Shown: positions 1-12,058, counted from the first letter of the stretch. The stretch is 64,000 nucleotides of DNA from Tetracentron sinense (GCA_015143295.1 CM026566.1:5071072-5135071); one strand, 5' to 3'. Translations and numbers: made by a program. Notes: generated from the letters alone by a model not told the origin.

Positions 1-559
1 CGTCAATGTTCAACATACCGGACTAAATATGGGCTCGTTGGGTTATGTAAGCTATACTTGAAGAAGTGTATGCACGCTCAACAAAGATTCCACCATTCTT
101 CATCTAGAGTTATTTATATTAAGTTGATACTTGTCAAAACCGGACTTGAAAATCCAGCTGACATTTATCGATGAAATTGTTTTATCGAAAAAGATTATTT
201 TCTATTTAAAAGAAAAATAATAATTATTATTATTCTTTTAATTAATTTCAAATTATATTTAAAAATCCAAGTTTGACTAAAGGTATCAAAGAGAGAGGGT
301 TCTTAATATAAGCTAGAGATTACAGACAGTATAAGATATTGTCCCGTAAACTTATAACAATATTAGATGATGGAAAGACATGTCCGCAAACAAATCTTGT
401 GATATAAAATACTTGCAAGTAATTCTCTGATTTCTGGGGGTTAGTCACATTGTGTTAATGGACATTATTGTGATTATTAGAAGTCCGGAGACTTAGATAA
501 CATTCTATGATCCTAATGGAGTAATAGGAAAATATTTCCTAGCAACAAGGCTATAACCT
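1..559. other. AT-rich sequence, nothing recognised
   Basis: No coding frame, RNA gene or clear element end is visible. The sequence is AT-rich with short homopolymer-like stretches and may be the interior of the LTR-like fossil that follows. Confidence 0.5.
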
Positions 560-1870
560 AACAGGTGAAACACTTGGTCTCACAACCGAAAGTAGGAGAT
601 CTCTTTAGATCTCACACACTAGGACCTTCTTAAAGTTTTTAATTTAATTAAGAATTAAATTAATTAATTTCTTCATGTATTTCATTATATGATATAGTGA
701 AGCTCTAATAGATGAAATCACATAAGATGTGATTAGCCAAATGGGTAGGACCCATATGAGATTTTGATAAAGGTCAAAAGTTGACCAACATGAGGTATAA
801 CACTATAAAGTGGCGTTAGAATTATGGGGGCCACTTAGGGTGGGACACCCCCCACATTATGGATATTTCCCTCCTTTAATTAGTTATTAAAAGTTAGTTA
901 CTAATTGGTTATTTGTTTACTACAAAATAGGGAATAGATAATGGGAATTAAATGAGATTTCTAATTAGATTAAAAGAACTTCTATTTTGATTTAATTCTA
1001 ATTAGATTAAAAGAACTTCTATTTTGATTTAATTCTAATTAGAATTTTGATTTGATTTGATATGTAGATTTTCAGATTTGTATTTGATTAAGAGAATTGA
1101 TACACTTTCAGTATTCGGGCTATAACTGTATGACCTTAACTCCAAGTTTGGTCCGATAGTACATCGTTTCGATGCCGTCGAAAAGATCTACAACTTTCGT
1201 GAATAAAGATTTTCCAGAATCAATCGTTTTGCATGCCAAAACCTTAGTCGAAAATCCAAAGCGAGATAATCATAATAGAATTAGAAAGAGAATTCTAATT
1301 TGATTAGAATTAGAAAGAGGAGTTTGACTTGAATTACAAGTTAGCTATCAAAGAGTCTATAAAAGGACCCCTTTGTGTGAAACGTCCAAGACAATTGGAA
1401 ATTCCAAAAATCTTTCTCTCTCTCCCTAAAAAGTGCACGCCCCCTTCTCTTCCCTCTTTGGGCTGTACGGTCACATCTCCCATCTTCTTCTTTTGATTAG
1501 TTTTTTTATCTTATTGAAGATCAAGATCGTTTCTTTAAGGATCAAGATTGGTTCTTTATTGATCGAGAAGAGTTCTTGCAATCAAGAAAAGAAAAAAAGA
1601 ATAAAGAGTTTGATTGGAAAATCTATTAGCTTCCATTGGAGAAAAACTTTAAAGGATTAAAGAAAGTTCGTGTGAATCACGAAGGAGACGTTTCACTTAC
1701 GAAGTTTTGTAAGTATTGTTTTATTATTCGAATCACAAAGAAGACTTTTCACTTGCAAAGTCTTAAAGGTATTTATTGTTCTATCATTCATTGAATAAAA
1801 TCAATTCGAATTATAGTCAGATCTTGGGATTCGATGTATGCCTCCCAAGAATTGTTTTTCTAAAATTAGA
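560..1870 (+). mobile_element. LTR-like fossil (probable Copia LTR)
   Basis: The stretch has the make-up of a plant LTR: an AT-rich upstream half, a promoter-like TATAAAAGG at about 1357, and a CT-rich transcribed-start-like zone with the only modest open frame (75 codons from 1433), which looks non-coding. No matching second LTR, primer site or target duplication was found, so it may be a solo or truncated LTR. Both ends are approximate. It looks old and broken. Similarity is judged by eye only. Confidence 0.35.
961..1053. repeat. 37-bp tandem repeat, about 2.4 copies
   Basis: Two identical 37-bp units (961-997 and 998-1034) are followed by a partial third. The unit starts CTAATTAGATTAAAAGAACT. 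It lies in the U3-like half of the LTR-like fossil. Confidence 0.9.
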
Positions 1871-2790
1871 AAGAGACATACTTTAAATCACTACATCTTG
1901 AGTTCGAGTCACAGGGGTGTCACGGTAGGGGTTGCCTGGGGGTGGGCTATGGGGCCCAGTTGATTCATGGCTCGCTGCCTGGGATAGGTTATGGGGCCTA
2001 CTCAATTCGTGGCAGTGTGATTGCCACTGTGGACGTCGTTTACGTGCCTTGATTAAGTAAATTGATCTTCCGCCCCTTGTCAGGCCGATCTTTTGATGAA
2101 TATTGGCCAATGCATTATCCCACTGTTTTGCAACCCGAATAAATACCGGATTTACAACTACTTCTAGAATAGAGAAACATCCATATTTATGTAGAGAAGG
2201 TGAGATCCTTAGGGCTAAGAGGTACCCTTTCGATTAAAGTGTACATTGAGCTAAGAACCTTAAATATCTCGCTCAGCCATTACAAGTCCAATGATTATAT
2301 TCAAAGAAAATTAAAAATAAAGTTTGAATCATCAATATTGTTTTTTAATTACTTAGACCTAAACATGTTCTATTACAGATTTCATCATCATGGATTAGGA
2401 CATAAGACTTGCATGAATTGGACATGATTTTGTATATTACAAGGTTTTGAGATAAACCTTAACTAAGTGTTATATATCCAACTTTGCAACAGAGCCTCCC
2501 AAAAAGTGGTCTAAGGTTTGTGTTAGATGCTAGGTTTCAATTAAAACCCTAGTTTTCACAAACACTGACATAACAACATTTATAGGGCACGTAAACTCTA
2601 GCCTGCACAAGAGGGGACTCTTTGTATTCCCCTCAAAAGGCAATTCACATGTTTCAACTCAACTTATTTTCCCTTTATCTCAACTCATTCAGAATTCGCT
2701 TGAAAATCGAGCTGCTGAACTCAATCTAGTTTCTCTATATTAAGTTGAAGTTGGTTTTTAATTGATGTTATATTTTTAAGAGAAAAAGAA
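1871..2790. other. Intergenic sequence, no gene recognised
   Basis: A GC-richer patch at 1886-2100 contains a tRNA B-box-like word (GAGTTCGAGTC) but no matching A box at tRNA spacing, so no tRNA or SINE is called. The rest is AT-rich without recognisable coding sequence. Confidence 0.4.
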
Positions 2791-2795
2791 TAGCA

Positions 2796-3329
2796 TGTTG
2801 GGATTCAGAATAATAATGTTAAACCTAAACAAGATTATTCATATCCTAGATCTAGACCATGCGATAAATTTTCTAGAATTCATAATCAAAACAGACAGGG
2901 ATTGAAATTGATAATCTCATACCTTTCGCTGGAATTTTCCTATCTCCTTCACGGTGTAATGCTGGGTTTCTCAGCGCTTGAGAATGATGAGAAGAGTCTT
3001 CTCTTTTCCCCTTAGGTCTGATTCAATGAGGCTTCTAAATGACGTAAGAGAAAAGAGGGACCCCCCATTTGCTTTATATACCCTTGGAACCCTACCCATC
3101 ATAAGATCCAAGGGCTAAGAGGGATCACACCAAAAATCTAACGGTCGCCAACCCTGACCATGTTGTTAGCTTTAATAACACTTAAAGAGTCCCAGTTTGA
3201 TCACATCTCTTTAGTGAGACCCATTAACCATAACATTCTCTATTGACAGCAATACAATTCGAGTTTTTGAAAACCTAAAGATTACACCGGACCACATGGG
3301 TTTTTATTTAATAAGAAAAAACCCTAACA
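2796..3329 (-). repeat. 3' LTR of the gag-only Copia element
   Basis: This 534-bp LTR starts TGTTGGGATTCAG and ends AACCCTAACA on the plus strand. It is the left copy and matches 7302-7736 plus about 9983-10060 of the right LTR. It is directly followed by the polypurine tract (AGTGGGAGAT on the minus strand). Confidence 0.9.
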
Positions 3330-3346
3330 ATCTCCCACTTGGTCCA
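3330..3346 (-). other. Polypurine tract of the gag-only Copia element
   Basis: Read on the minus strand this is GGACCAAGTGGGAGAT immediately before the LTR start TGTTAGGG. That is the usual plus-strand primer position and sequence style in plant Copia elements. Confidence 0.75.
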
Positions 3347-4966
3347 AACAATCCTTAAATAAAATAAAATAAAAGACTCTTCAGATTGAACAACCTTAAA
3401 AAACATGAGTGGGCACTCTTTTAATTTTTAAAAACATTGCTGTCAAGAATTAAGTGTTCTTTAACTGTCACTTTGATTCAAAAGCATAACTAACGGTGAT
3501 CATGGAAGCATTTAGCAACTACTAGTGTTCATTACTATGATGCAAGCCACTCCATGGTCAAACAGCTAGTAATACTAATGTTTCAAAGCGGTTCTTTATG
3601 GTGGCAAAGTATGGTGTGATATGGACTATACACAACCTTATGTGATCAAAAAATGTGTACGTCCAAACATTGTCCACGCTACATGCATTTAAGCATATGC
3701 ATGTCATTCCGATACTTTACGGCAACCGCCATTTGAAGTCCATCACCTTGTATCCAGAATGAAGACTTCAAACATGGTGCCCAACCATGTTCAGCCCAAG
3801 CAACTTGAGAGCTTTGTGTGAGGCTCTCGGGTAAACTTGACATCATTGACATCCTTTATATGAAGTCTATCATTTGATGTCTTTACCTTTTGCACGTGCA
3901 GTTCAAATACATAACATAATCAAATGATTCATCAATATTTAATTTGTATAACCATAACATATCAATATCTGAGAGTGTAAAACAATGACATGTATATCAT
4001 ATAAATGACTGAATGTAAATAAACAACACTCTCATTAAATAAAATAATTAAAAGATTCTAAAAGTTCTATAATAGTGACAAGTTCTTTAAAATTTCTGGT
4101 GGAGAGTTCTTTAGTTAACGAGTTTATAATCCAAACATGCAACAACACATAATCTGATAAGGATTTCAAACTATCTTGAAAACAAGTAAAATCAGAGTCT
4201 GAATAACTTTTAAGCTTCTAGTTCAATATATCTCTTGTAAACCAACATGAAATCTTATAAGATAACTCCAAACGTCTAGAAATATGATCTCTGGTAATCT
4301 TGATATCCAAAATATAACTTACAAACCTACTCCCACTAACCTTAACATATATCCACTGATTCAAGTAGATCACTACTTTAAGTTTACCATTCAAATTGTC
4401 ACAATAGTCAGAATTACTTAGAGAAAATCCAATAAAATTAACAAACATACATAACAAGAATGATATAAAATATGAGTCAAAGGTTAGCTAATAAAGATCT
4501 TCTACTAATATATTACTACTTCCAATTATCTGAAAAATATGTCTGATGGAGAGTGTACTCCCCTCAAGGATAAAACTAAACTGTATCCAATCTAAAATAA
4601 ATAATATCTCGCCTAAACAACGGCATAATGAAAATAACATCTAATAGTAAAAAACATAAACAAAGTCTAATACTAAAAGCAAGTTCCAATAGCCTCTAAT
4701 ACTGTTGGTGCAGAGTTCTTCAAAAATCAGTAGCTCTTCAGCCTTGGCGCTTCGCCGATGAATGAACTCCTTTGTTCTTCCTGCACCAATCCTTATATTT
4801 GAAATAGTTTCTTTTCATGTGACCTTTCCCCTTGTAGAAGAAACACTCAATCTCCTCTGATTCCTCTGTATTATCCTTTTTCCTGAAATTGATGTCCCGA
4901 ACTTTGTCCTTGATTAGGTCCTGAATTCTGTCCTAAATTATTACCTGAACTCTGTCCTGAATTTTT
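3347..4966 (-). other. Non-coding interior of the gag-only Copia element
   Basis: Between gag and the 3' LTR there is about 1.6 kb with no recognisable pol motif, where an autonomous Copia would carry more than 3 kb of pol. The sequence is AT-rich and non-coding in appearance. Confidence 0.6.
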
Positions 4967-5683
4967 TCATTGCCAGAAATTCTGTGAATTAGGTTTCTGG
5001 AACCCTTTATTCTTAAAATTTTTCTTGTTACCAGAATTCACAGTCAAGTTCGCAGACTCGGCTTTCCCACGCTTCATGCGCTCTTCCTCACTAACACACA
5101 CAGCTATCAGCTCATGCAGGTCCCACTTCCTATCTTGGGCACTATAATTAACTTTAAAAGTATCAAATGATTGAGGAAGCGAAGTTACAGCCAAATGCAC
5201 CCTGAGGTCGTCCTCAATGGTCAACTCTAGCTTTCTAAGAGAGATAATCAACTTAGATATCTTCAAGATGTGCTCCTGAACATTTCCAGCACCATCATAC
5301 TTCAATGAAATCAGCTGAGTCAAACAACTCTACTGACGAGACCTAACAGACTCCATAAATTGCTTCTTGATAGTCTCAAGAAGAATCTTAGCAGTATCAG
5401 CAGTAGGAATACCACCTCTGATGGCTTCTTGAACAGAAGCCCTAATGATCATCATAGCCATCCTATTGGCATTCTCCCACTTCGAATACAAGGATTTATC
5501 TGAGTCTAAAGACTCAGTAATGGGAGTAACCGGCTTTTCTTCCAATAGGACAAAGTCGTAATCAAGGCAACCCAAAACTATATCTAGCTGCATTTTCCAA
5601 GAATTATAGTTTGAACCATTCAGATGCTCAATCCCAGTCAAATGTTTTTGAACAACAGACCCGTTCATATATGAAAATGTCAA
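4967..5683 (-). pseudogene. Copia gag-type coding remnant (UBN2-like)
   Basis: Two adjacent minus-strand frames read as the Copia gag family: the amino part has the signature LNGSNYNSWKMQLDIVLG and the following part has IDDLRVHLAVTSLPQSFDTF-like sequence (here EDDLRVHLAVTSLPQSFDTF). The capsid-like gag packages element RNA in intact relatives. This copy is a fossil and is not read as one intact gene. It is the only coding sequence recognised in the element. Confidence 0.75.
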
Positions 5684-5879
5684 TGTTTTACTATGTTATA
5701 GTATGTCTAACAAATTATTGCACAAATTATAATAATTTACTTTATACTTGTCCTTGCATTACTTTATTTAAGTTTTATGATTCTAATCTGGTCTTTGGGT
5801 TAAGTCGGATAGCTAAAGTGGTTTACTTTAAGATTGCTTACTTCCACTTTACGGGACAGGTAGGCGCATCCTCTAATCA

Positions 5880-6187
5880 CACCTTTGGGTAAGAGATTTC
5901 GACATGCAATTCACCCCCCAATTGGCGACAACAGTCGCACACAGAACTGATCTATCACGTATTGGATTGATTGAGATACTTCCACACCTTTGGGCAAGAG
6001 GGTTATCCTTCTCTCACTGTCACGCACAAATCATTCTGCCCTACTCAGTCTACAAGAAGTGCCTAGACACCTTTGGGCAAGACTAGTTATTCAATACAGT
6101 TGAGTGCAAACTCGCGATCTTAAAGAGACTGAAATCCCAAAATTCGAATAACCATAACCTCCATAGGACGGTCACCTTTGGGCAAGA
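5880..6187 (-). repeat. Four spaced copies of a 15-bp motif in the Copia leader
   Basis: CACCTTTGGGYAAGA occurs at 5880, 5985, 6068 and 6173, giving spacings of 105, 83 and 105 bp. The copies lie between the primer site and gag of the minus-strand Copia element. Their role is unknown. Confidence 0.85.
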
Positions 6188-6379
6188 TAGTCTAACCTAC
6201 TTTGGTTATGACCATTCGAATGACCGCCTTACAGATCAAACTACACCCATAGGATGATCTAACTTTAGTTCCTGATATTAATTTGGGGTACAAATATCAA
6301 GTTCTTTATTTATTTAATGTCAAAACCATAAGAAAATGATGTCTATGCACTAAAATAGCTTTTTACAGTGCTCATAAGT

Positions 6380-6990
6380 CTAAATGGACCCCAAAAACGG
6401 AATCAGAACACCCAAAAACCTCAGGGAAGGTCGGACACTCTCCCAGGACATGTCCTGGGGATGTGTCACGCGCAGGGGACACTCCCTACGAATGTCACAC
6501 GCGCCTCACGCACAGGCAGTGCGCTGCACTCGCGGGGAATTGCGCTTCACGCTCGGTTTGCGTCTCACACGCGGTTTGCTCATCATGCGCGCGCGGCTCG
6601 ACGGGAACATGCGGTCCGGTCCAAGACGCGGCTCGGTCCGGTTGAATCGTTCCAGTCCGGTCCAGTGAACCGGGTTTGGGTCCATCCGGGTCGGGTTTCG
6701 ATCCATCCGGGTTTCAGGTTGGGATATGAGATTTGGATTTGGGTCAAGCCTATGTGGTTCGATTCACAGGGTCGGGTTGACCCTCGTGAAACTTGTCTTC
6801 CTAACCCGAACAGAATTTTTTTTTAAATTTTCCAAAACCCTAATGTCGGTACTGTAATCCCCTTTGATGGGGGCCCTACTGGATACTTATCCGACTGCCG
6901 CCGGTGCCAAAAGATCGCCCACCCTCCGGAAGCAAAACGCAACCTCCAGCAGCCTCCTCCGGTGACGGACGGCGGTGGAATCGCCGTCTA
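6380..6990. other. GC-rich, CpG-rich leader segment of the Copia element
   Basis: This part of the element leader is far more GC-rich than the rest of the window, with many CG dinucleotides. Open frames here (for example 6368-6826) overlap on both strands and show no domain, so they are treated as composition effects. Confidence 0.6.
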
Positions 6991-7287
6991 ATTGAAAACG
7001 GGTATAAGTCCCTTTTTTTTTTAATTTCCTTAAATCCATTTCACTTGGATCTTTAAAATACGATTATTAAAAATCCAAAATAATCCAATAACAGGTCATA
7101 ATTTGATTTTAATAAATCTAAAACACTTTAATCATTAAAAAAAAAAAATTTCAAACCCGAAAATTAATCAAATTCTATTTATTTAATTAACCTTAATTAT
7201 CAATCATTTAGATCAATAAAAATCCGAAAATAAATTGAACTCAAAATTTTGATTATTGAGAAAAATTAATCACAAGGTCAAGCCTGT

Positions 7288-7301
7288 GCTTTGATAGCAA
7301 A
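7288..7301 (-). other. Primer binding site, tRNA-iMet type
   Basis: On the minus strand the bases after the 5' LTR read TTTGCTATCAAAGCAC, close to the TGGTATCAGAGC start typical of plant elements primed by initiator methionine tRNA. Confidence 0.7.
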
Positions 7302-7736
7302 TGTTGGGATTCAGAATAATAATGTTAAACCTAAACAAGATTATTCATATCCTTGATCTAGACCATGCGATAAATTTCTAGAATTTATAATCAAAACAAA
7401 CAGGGATTGAAATTGATAATCTCATACCTTTCGTTTGAATTCCCCTATTCCCTTCACGGTGTGATGCTAGGTTTCTCAGCGCTTGAGAAGGATGAGAAGA
7501 GTCTTCTCTTTTCTTCTTAAGTCTGATTCAATAGGGCTTCTAAATGACATAAGAGAAAAGAGGGACCCCCCCTTTGCTTTATATACCCTTGGAACCCTAC
7601 CCATCATAAGATCCAAGGGCTAAGAGAGATCACACCAAAGATCTAACAATTGCCAATCTTGACCATGTTGTTAGCTTTAATAACACTTAAAGAGTCCCAA
7701 TTTGATCACATCTCTTTAGTGGGACCCATTGACCTT

Positions 7737-9982
7737 CATCTTCCGGTCATTTTCTTTCGGCAAGCTTCATTGTTCCGGTAGCAACTCTTCATTTTCTCTC
7801 ATCTTTCGATTTGTAGAGATCTAGCTCCGCTGATCTCCCATTTCTGGAGTAGCTATCACCATCGCACCTTCGGTTAGCAGCGGTTCTCGTCCATTCTTTT
7901 TTTCTGGCAAGTCATCTTCTCCGTCACGGCAATCAGAGACACCCCCACCCGGTTGTAGCTGGTTCGGATCATCTTCTTTGGCCCAAACTCATAGTTCTCG
8001 GCTCAGTTCTTCGCTATTGAGAACACCAGCATCGATCCTCTTCATCCGTTTGAGCCAAATCTAAATCCGAGCTCTCCATCTCCATCAAACCGTGAATTTG
8101 GCCTCTAGCTTCTCAAAATCCTTGGATCTTAGTCCTATTGGTTCCTCTCTCTGTTCTGATCTCAGTTAACCTTGTGCAAGCTTCCCAATCCATTCCTCCT
8201 GTCCTCTAGATCTAGTATTTGAATTATGTTTAATATGTAATTTATCTTTCTTCAGTTTTGTCTTGTACAGTAGCAAGGAGACTCCTGGATTTGTTTTTTC
8301 CGGTCATCTTCTCCGGCAGCAGTAGCTCCTCAGAAGCAATCCACTTCCAGATTTGCAGCAGACCAGCAACTTTTTTATGAGATTTTTCATTTTTTGTTTA
8401 TAAACTCATTGTTCTGTGGGTTGAGTGACGGTGAGACAGAGTGATTTGTTATCGCCAGTTTCTTCCCACCGGAGCAGTGGTGATATCGGCATCCTTTCCT
8501 TCATAGACACTGCGCAGGTATACCGTTTCCCTCCTTTTCCTTTTTAAAAATATTCTGGTTGCATGATAGTTGTTTAGTTTGGTTAAGTTTTAAGATCTCT
8601 TATGGGCCAGACTTGCCCAAGGGAGCTATTGGGCTAAAGCCAATTGACCAATAATGGTCAAGGGGCCTTGGCCCATTAGCTTTATTTTAGCCCTTATTTT
8701 ATTGTTTTATTTATGGCACTAATTAGTTTATTGTGAATTATCCACGTGTATATGTGCAATAGGTTTAGGCCACAGTTTTCTTTTCCTATTTTGCCTACAT
8801 TGGGCACTTAGGTAGATTTTCTACCCTAAACAATAGGCCTATCCCGTTAGTTAGTCTTACAAAAAAATCAAAAAATATATAAAAAAAAAATCAAAATAAA
8901 TTAAAGGCACTGGTCTATCTCCCTTGGGACCTAGAGCAGGGTCCATATTTAAACCATATCATTTTTTGGTTTAAGGCCGTTTGATCCGCCCCGCTCTTTG
9001 CCTTTAAATTAATTAATCACTTAGGCCTTATTTTCTTTTTTGCCTACCTTGAGCACCTAGGTTAGTTCTTGACTAGTTAAACTCGCAAAAATTAAAAAAT
9101 ACAAAAAAATAAAAAAAAAATCAAAATAAATTAAAGCCATTGGTCTATCTCCCTTGGGACCTAGAGCAGGGTCCGTATTTAAACCATATCCTTCTTTGGT
9201 TTAAGGTCATTTGATCTGCCCCACTCTTTGCCTTTAAATTAATTAATCACTTTGGCCTTATTTTCTTTTTTGCCTACATTGGGCACCTAGGTTATTTCTT
9301 AACTAGTTAAACTTGCCAAAATTAAAAAAATACAAAAAAATCAAAAAATACAGAACAACAAAGACATTCAAAAAATCTAAAATGAAAAAGAAGAAATCTA
9401 CCATAATAAATGAACGCCCCTTAGAGCTCTTCCACGAGCACCTAGTTACGCAACCATCTCCCGGAATGAGATTCATAAATCTCAATTCCGCATCCCCCAA
9501 CTCAAACACGAGTTGGAAGTGACCATACTCCGAAACAAGTATAAAAACAATCACCTCCACGAACTACTATTAGGGTCTGATTCCGACTAACCGGAAAAGT
9601 AGGCAGCCTAAACCAGGGTTTGACCCTAACCTAAGATAAAAATTTCACACCCATATTGACTGTGTTTGATTAACAAAATTAATAATTATTTAGGAAATTT
9701 TAAGTGATTTTATATGTTTGGCTTAAACCTAATGAGTAGGTAACCATCATTAGATGGGGGTCCTGGGGTACCTAATCCCTTTCTCAGGAGCTAAATGGAT
9801 CTCTTACCTAGATTACTCTGGACCGTAGGCCCTTTAACTTGGTTTACCTCGGGATCCTACTACCCCATAATAGGTGGCGACTCTTAGAATGAATTTAGCA
9901 TTATTTCTCTACTCTCGGACCTTATCTCGACACTTAGAGTTAAGAGAGGAGGAAATGCGTTAAATTTATATGCTTACAAGTA
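7737..9982. mobile_element. Foreign segment inside the Copia 5' LTR
   Basis: No clean terminal repeats or target duplication were found. A GGTGGCGACTCTTAG word near 9873 resembles the region around LTR ends of Tat/Ogre-type Gypsy elements, so part may be a Gypsy LTR fossil. That identity is tentative. It contains a 230-bp tandem repeat. Confidence 0.45.
8780..9350. repeat. 230-bp tandem repeat, about 2.4 copies
   Basis: The segment around 8901 (TTAAAGGCACTGGTCTATCT) recurs 230 bp later at 9131 (TTAAAGCCATTGGTCTATCT). The surrounding A-rich and TTTTTGCCTAC blocks repeat in the same order, and a partial third copy lies at the left. Copies differ at several percent of positions. Confidence 0.85.
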
Positions 9983-10065
9983 ATACAATCCGAGTTTTTA
10001 AAAACCTAAAGATTGCGCCGGACTACATGAGTTTTTATTTAATAAGAAAAAACCCTAACATAGCA

Positions 10066-10427
10066 ATGACATGTATCTCACCAATAGTAAAAGATTAAAA
10101 TTTTTTCAAAAGAAAATGATTTAAAACTCTCAAGAGGAGGTACTACATAGAGTTAGGACAACATTAGAACTTCAACATCACCAAACATTAAGTGGACCCA
10201 GTATTTAATGCACGTGCGCTCTGTCACAGTTAGATTTTCTGTGTGTGGCCAGATCTTGATAATACTGTAGGTACTATCAGAGTTTTCAACCAATTTCCTT
10301 TTTTGGAATCTTTGCAAGTAGTGCTAGCACTCCTCAAAGACATAAGAGCATTTCCAACCTTATCTCTAAAATTTTCCTAAATACTCAAATTTTTATTTCC
10401 CAATATTTTAACGTCATTGCAACCATT
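10066..10427. other. Intergenic, nothing recognised
   Basis: Mixed AT-rich sequence right of the Copia target duplication. No coding or repeat signature is seen. Confidence 0.4.
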
Positions 10428-10735
10428 GAGAGTTCAATCACACCCACCGACCAACACGTGTCTCTTTCAACCCTTATTAAATATGGTTAAGTTTCTCCAA
10501 CCTGTGGGGTTCAACAATATACCTTTAGTTTTAAAAAAAATAAATTAAAAATTAACTATAAGAGTTAAAATTTTTTAACTAGAGTTAAATATTTTTTCAT
10601 ACTTTTTTTTTCATAAAACTAAGATTTTATTGTTAAATCACAAGGGTTAATGAATCTTAAAAGGGACACGAGTTGGCCTGTGGGTACGAATGAACTCTCC
10701 CTTATTAAGTTCAATCGCAATTGGCTGTGGTTGAG
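10428..10735. mobile_element. Fold-back element, full copy (ACACGTGT family)
   Basis: The left arm (GAGTTCAATCACACCCACC-like, then ACACGTGT at 10454-10461 and TCTCTTTCAACCC) is mirrored by the right arm (AAAAGGGACACGAGTTGG then GTGGGTACGAATGAACTC). The centre is AT-rich. It has no coding sequence. Other copies are at about 55747, 60067 and 62432, with single arms elsewhere. Ends are approximate. Confidence 0.65.
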
Positions 10736-12058
10736 CTTCAAACAGTTTGAAAGTTTTTTTTTTTTTTTTTATAATCTGTGGAGAACAGAAAACTGCGTCA
10801 AAACTGACGAGCCAAATCACCTAAGCTATTATAGCTAAACCATTTGATGAGTTGGTTGGAGTCCATTTTTTCTCCTCTGACTAGATATTTTGGGGGTAGA
10901 GAGTGGGTATGAGGAGTGCGTTGAAGATGCTCTCACACCCCCCTTCTCTCTATCTCAGCGCACGCATGTGCACACGCACATTATGGTATTAATGACCCAA
11001 CAACCTCTCATCCTTGTCCCAACATGTCCCTTCTCTCCTGGTATAATAATTGACATTTCTCCACTTTCTAAAAGCCTTCCCTAGATTTACTTTTATTCAT
11101 CAGGGAAGTGATTTAAAACTCTTGATAGTACCTACTATCGAGAGCAAAGGCCACATGATAAAAAAATCCGAGAGCAAAGGACACATGATAAAAAATCCAA
11201 AGGTGCAAACACTTCAATGGGTCCATCATTAAAAAAAAAAAATGTAACTTGTGGCCTTTTGATTTTTAAACGTGCCACTCGGTAATAGGTATTCCATTCA
11301 TTCATCATCACAAAAACAAATCAACCAAAACCTTCTTTGTATCTTATCCTCTCCTCCTTTCCCGTCCACTCAACTTGTCATGCCACATTGTCCCCACAAA
11401 CCCTCATTTTTTTTCTCTATAAACTTTACCACAATCTTTCTCAAATTCATCAAAACGCCTCTTTTTTCAATCCCCTCTTTCCAAAAACACTACTGCAAAC
11501 TTTTGTTGACGTCTCTAGGAATTATTGAATTAGGAATTAAGTTAGCCGATCAAGATTTTTCTTTAGTGGTTAAGCCTCATTGGGAGACGCAACATTAGGA
11601 TTTGTTTGGATTGCATCATGAACTATTGAGGAAGGAGACAAAATTGAAATTAAGATAAAGGAATTTCAAATCTAAGTATGTGCATGCTATATTAAGTGCG
11701 TGAAAATGGTTGGAGGGTCCAATCACCTCATTACCCTCGACAACTAATCATAGAAAATATGCCTTATTACAAGGAAAAGATAAAGGAGAAAAAGATTCCA
11801 CCTATAACAGTCTTGAGAATTGCCAGCCCACATGTACACTTCCAACATCCAAGTGTTCCACCTATTACCTTAAAGTTGGAATAAGCCATAAACTTCCAGT
11901 TGAAGGATGTAAAAATGCTAAGTGTTACATTCACAATGAGAATCTGTGAATAAAAAATAAAAATTTAATACTGTATTTGGTATGACACTCATCTAAAATT
12001 TCTTTTTTAGAAAATGTTATTCTATGTGACACCTTAACCCTCTTATAAAGATCCAGTT
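10736..12058. other. Intergenic, no gene recognised
   Basis: It contains a T-homopolymer near 10757 and short frames without domain similarity, including overlapping ones at 11272-11598 and 11696-11949. A 20-bp near-duplicate word (GAGCAAAGGNCACATGATAA) occurs at about 11142 and 11172. Confidence 0.4.

Larger units (their letters stand above)
2796..10060 (-). mobile_element. gag-only Copia LTR retroelement with target duplications
   Basis: This is a non-autonomous Copia-type LTR element lying on the minus strand. Its 3' LTR is on the left (2796-3329) and its 5' LTR on the right (7302-10060, enlarged by a foreign segment). Both ends are TG...CA, and the 5-bp target duplication TAGCA is exact (2791-2795 and 10061-10065). 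A purine-rich tract sits against the 3' LTR and a tRNA-iMet-like primer site against the 5' LTR. Only gag-type coding is seen, at 4967-5683. No protease, integrase, reverse transcriptase or RNase H is recognisable, so it resembles a TR-GAG derivative. LTR halves compared by eye differ at about 7-8 percent of positions, so it is not recent. It is broken, with several interruptions. Confidence 0.88.
7302..10060 (-). repeat. 5' LTR of the gag-only Copia, split by a 2.2-kb segment
   Basis: 7302-7736 matches the outer part of the left LTR, and about 9983-10060 matches its remaining end (down to AACCCTAACA). The 2.2 kb between has no counterpart in the left LTR. About 20 bp present in the left LTR is absent at the junction, so this was not a clean insertion. 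Confidence 0.8.

Noticed and set aside
1433-1660. 75-codon open frame in the LTR-like region
   Set aside because: Low-complexity, hydrophobic/basic composition, no domain, inside a probable LTR.
1886-2100. Possible tRNA-derived SINE
   Set aside because: Only a B-box-like word is present; no A box at the right spacing and no poly(A) tail or duplication.
6368-6826. 152-codon open frame
   Set aside because: Overlapping frames on both strands in a GC-rich leader; composition effect.
11272-11598. 108-codon open frame upstream of the RING-CH gene
   Set aside because: Overlapped by another frame, no recognisable domain, no splice context.
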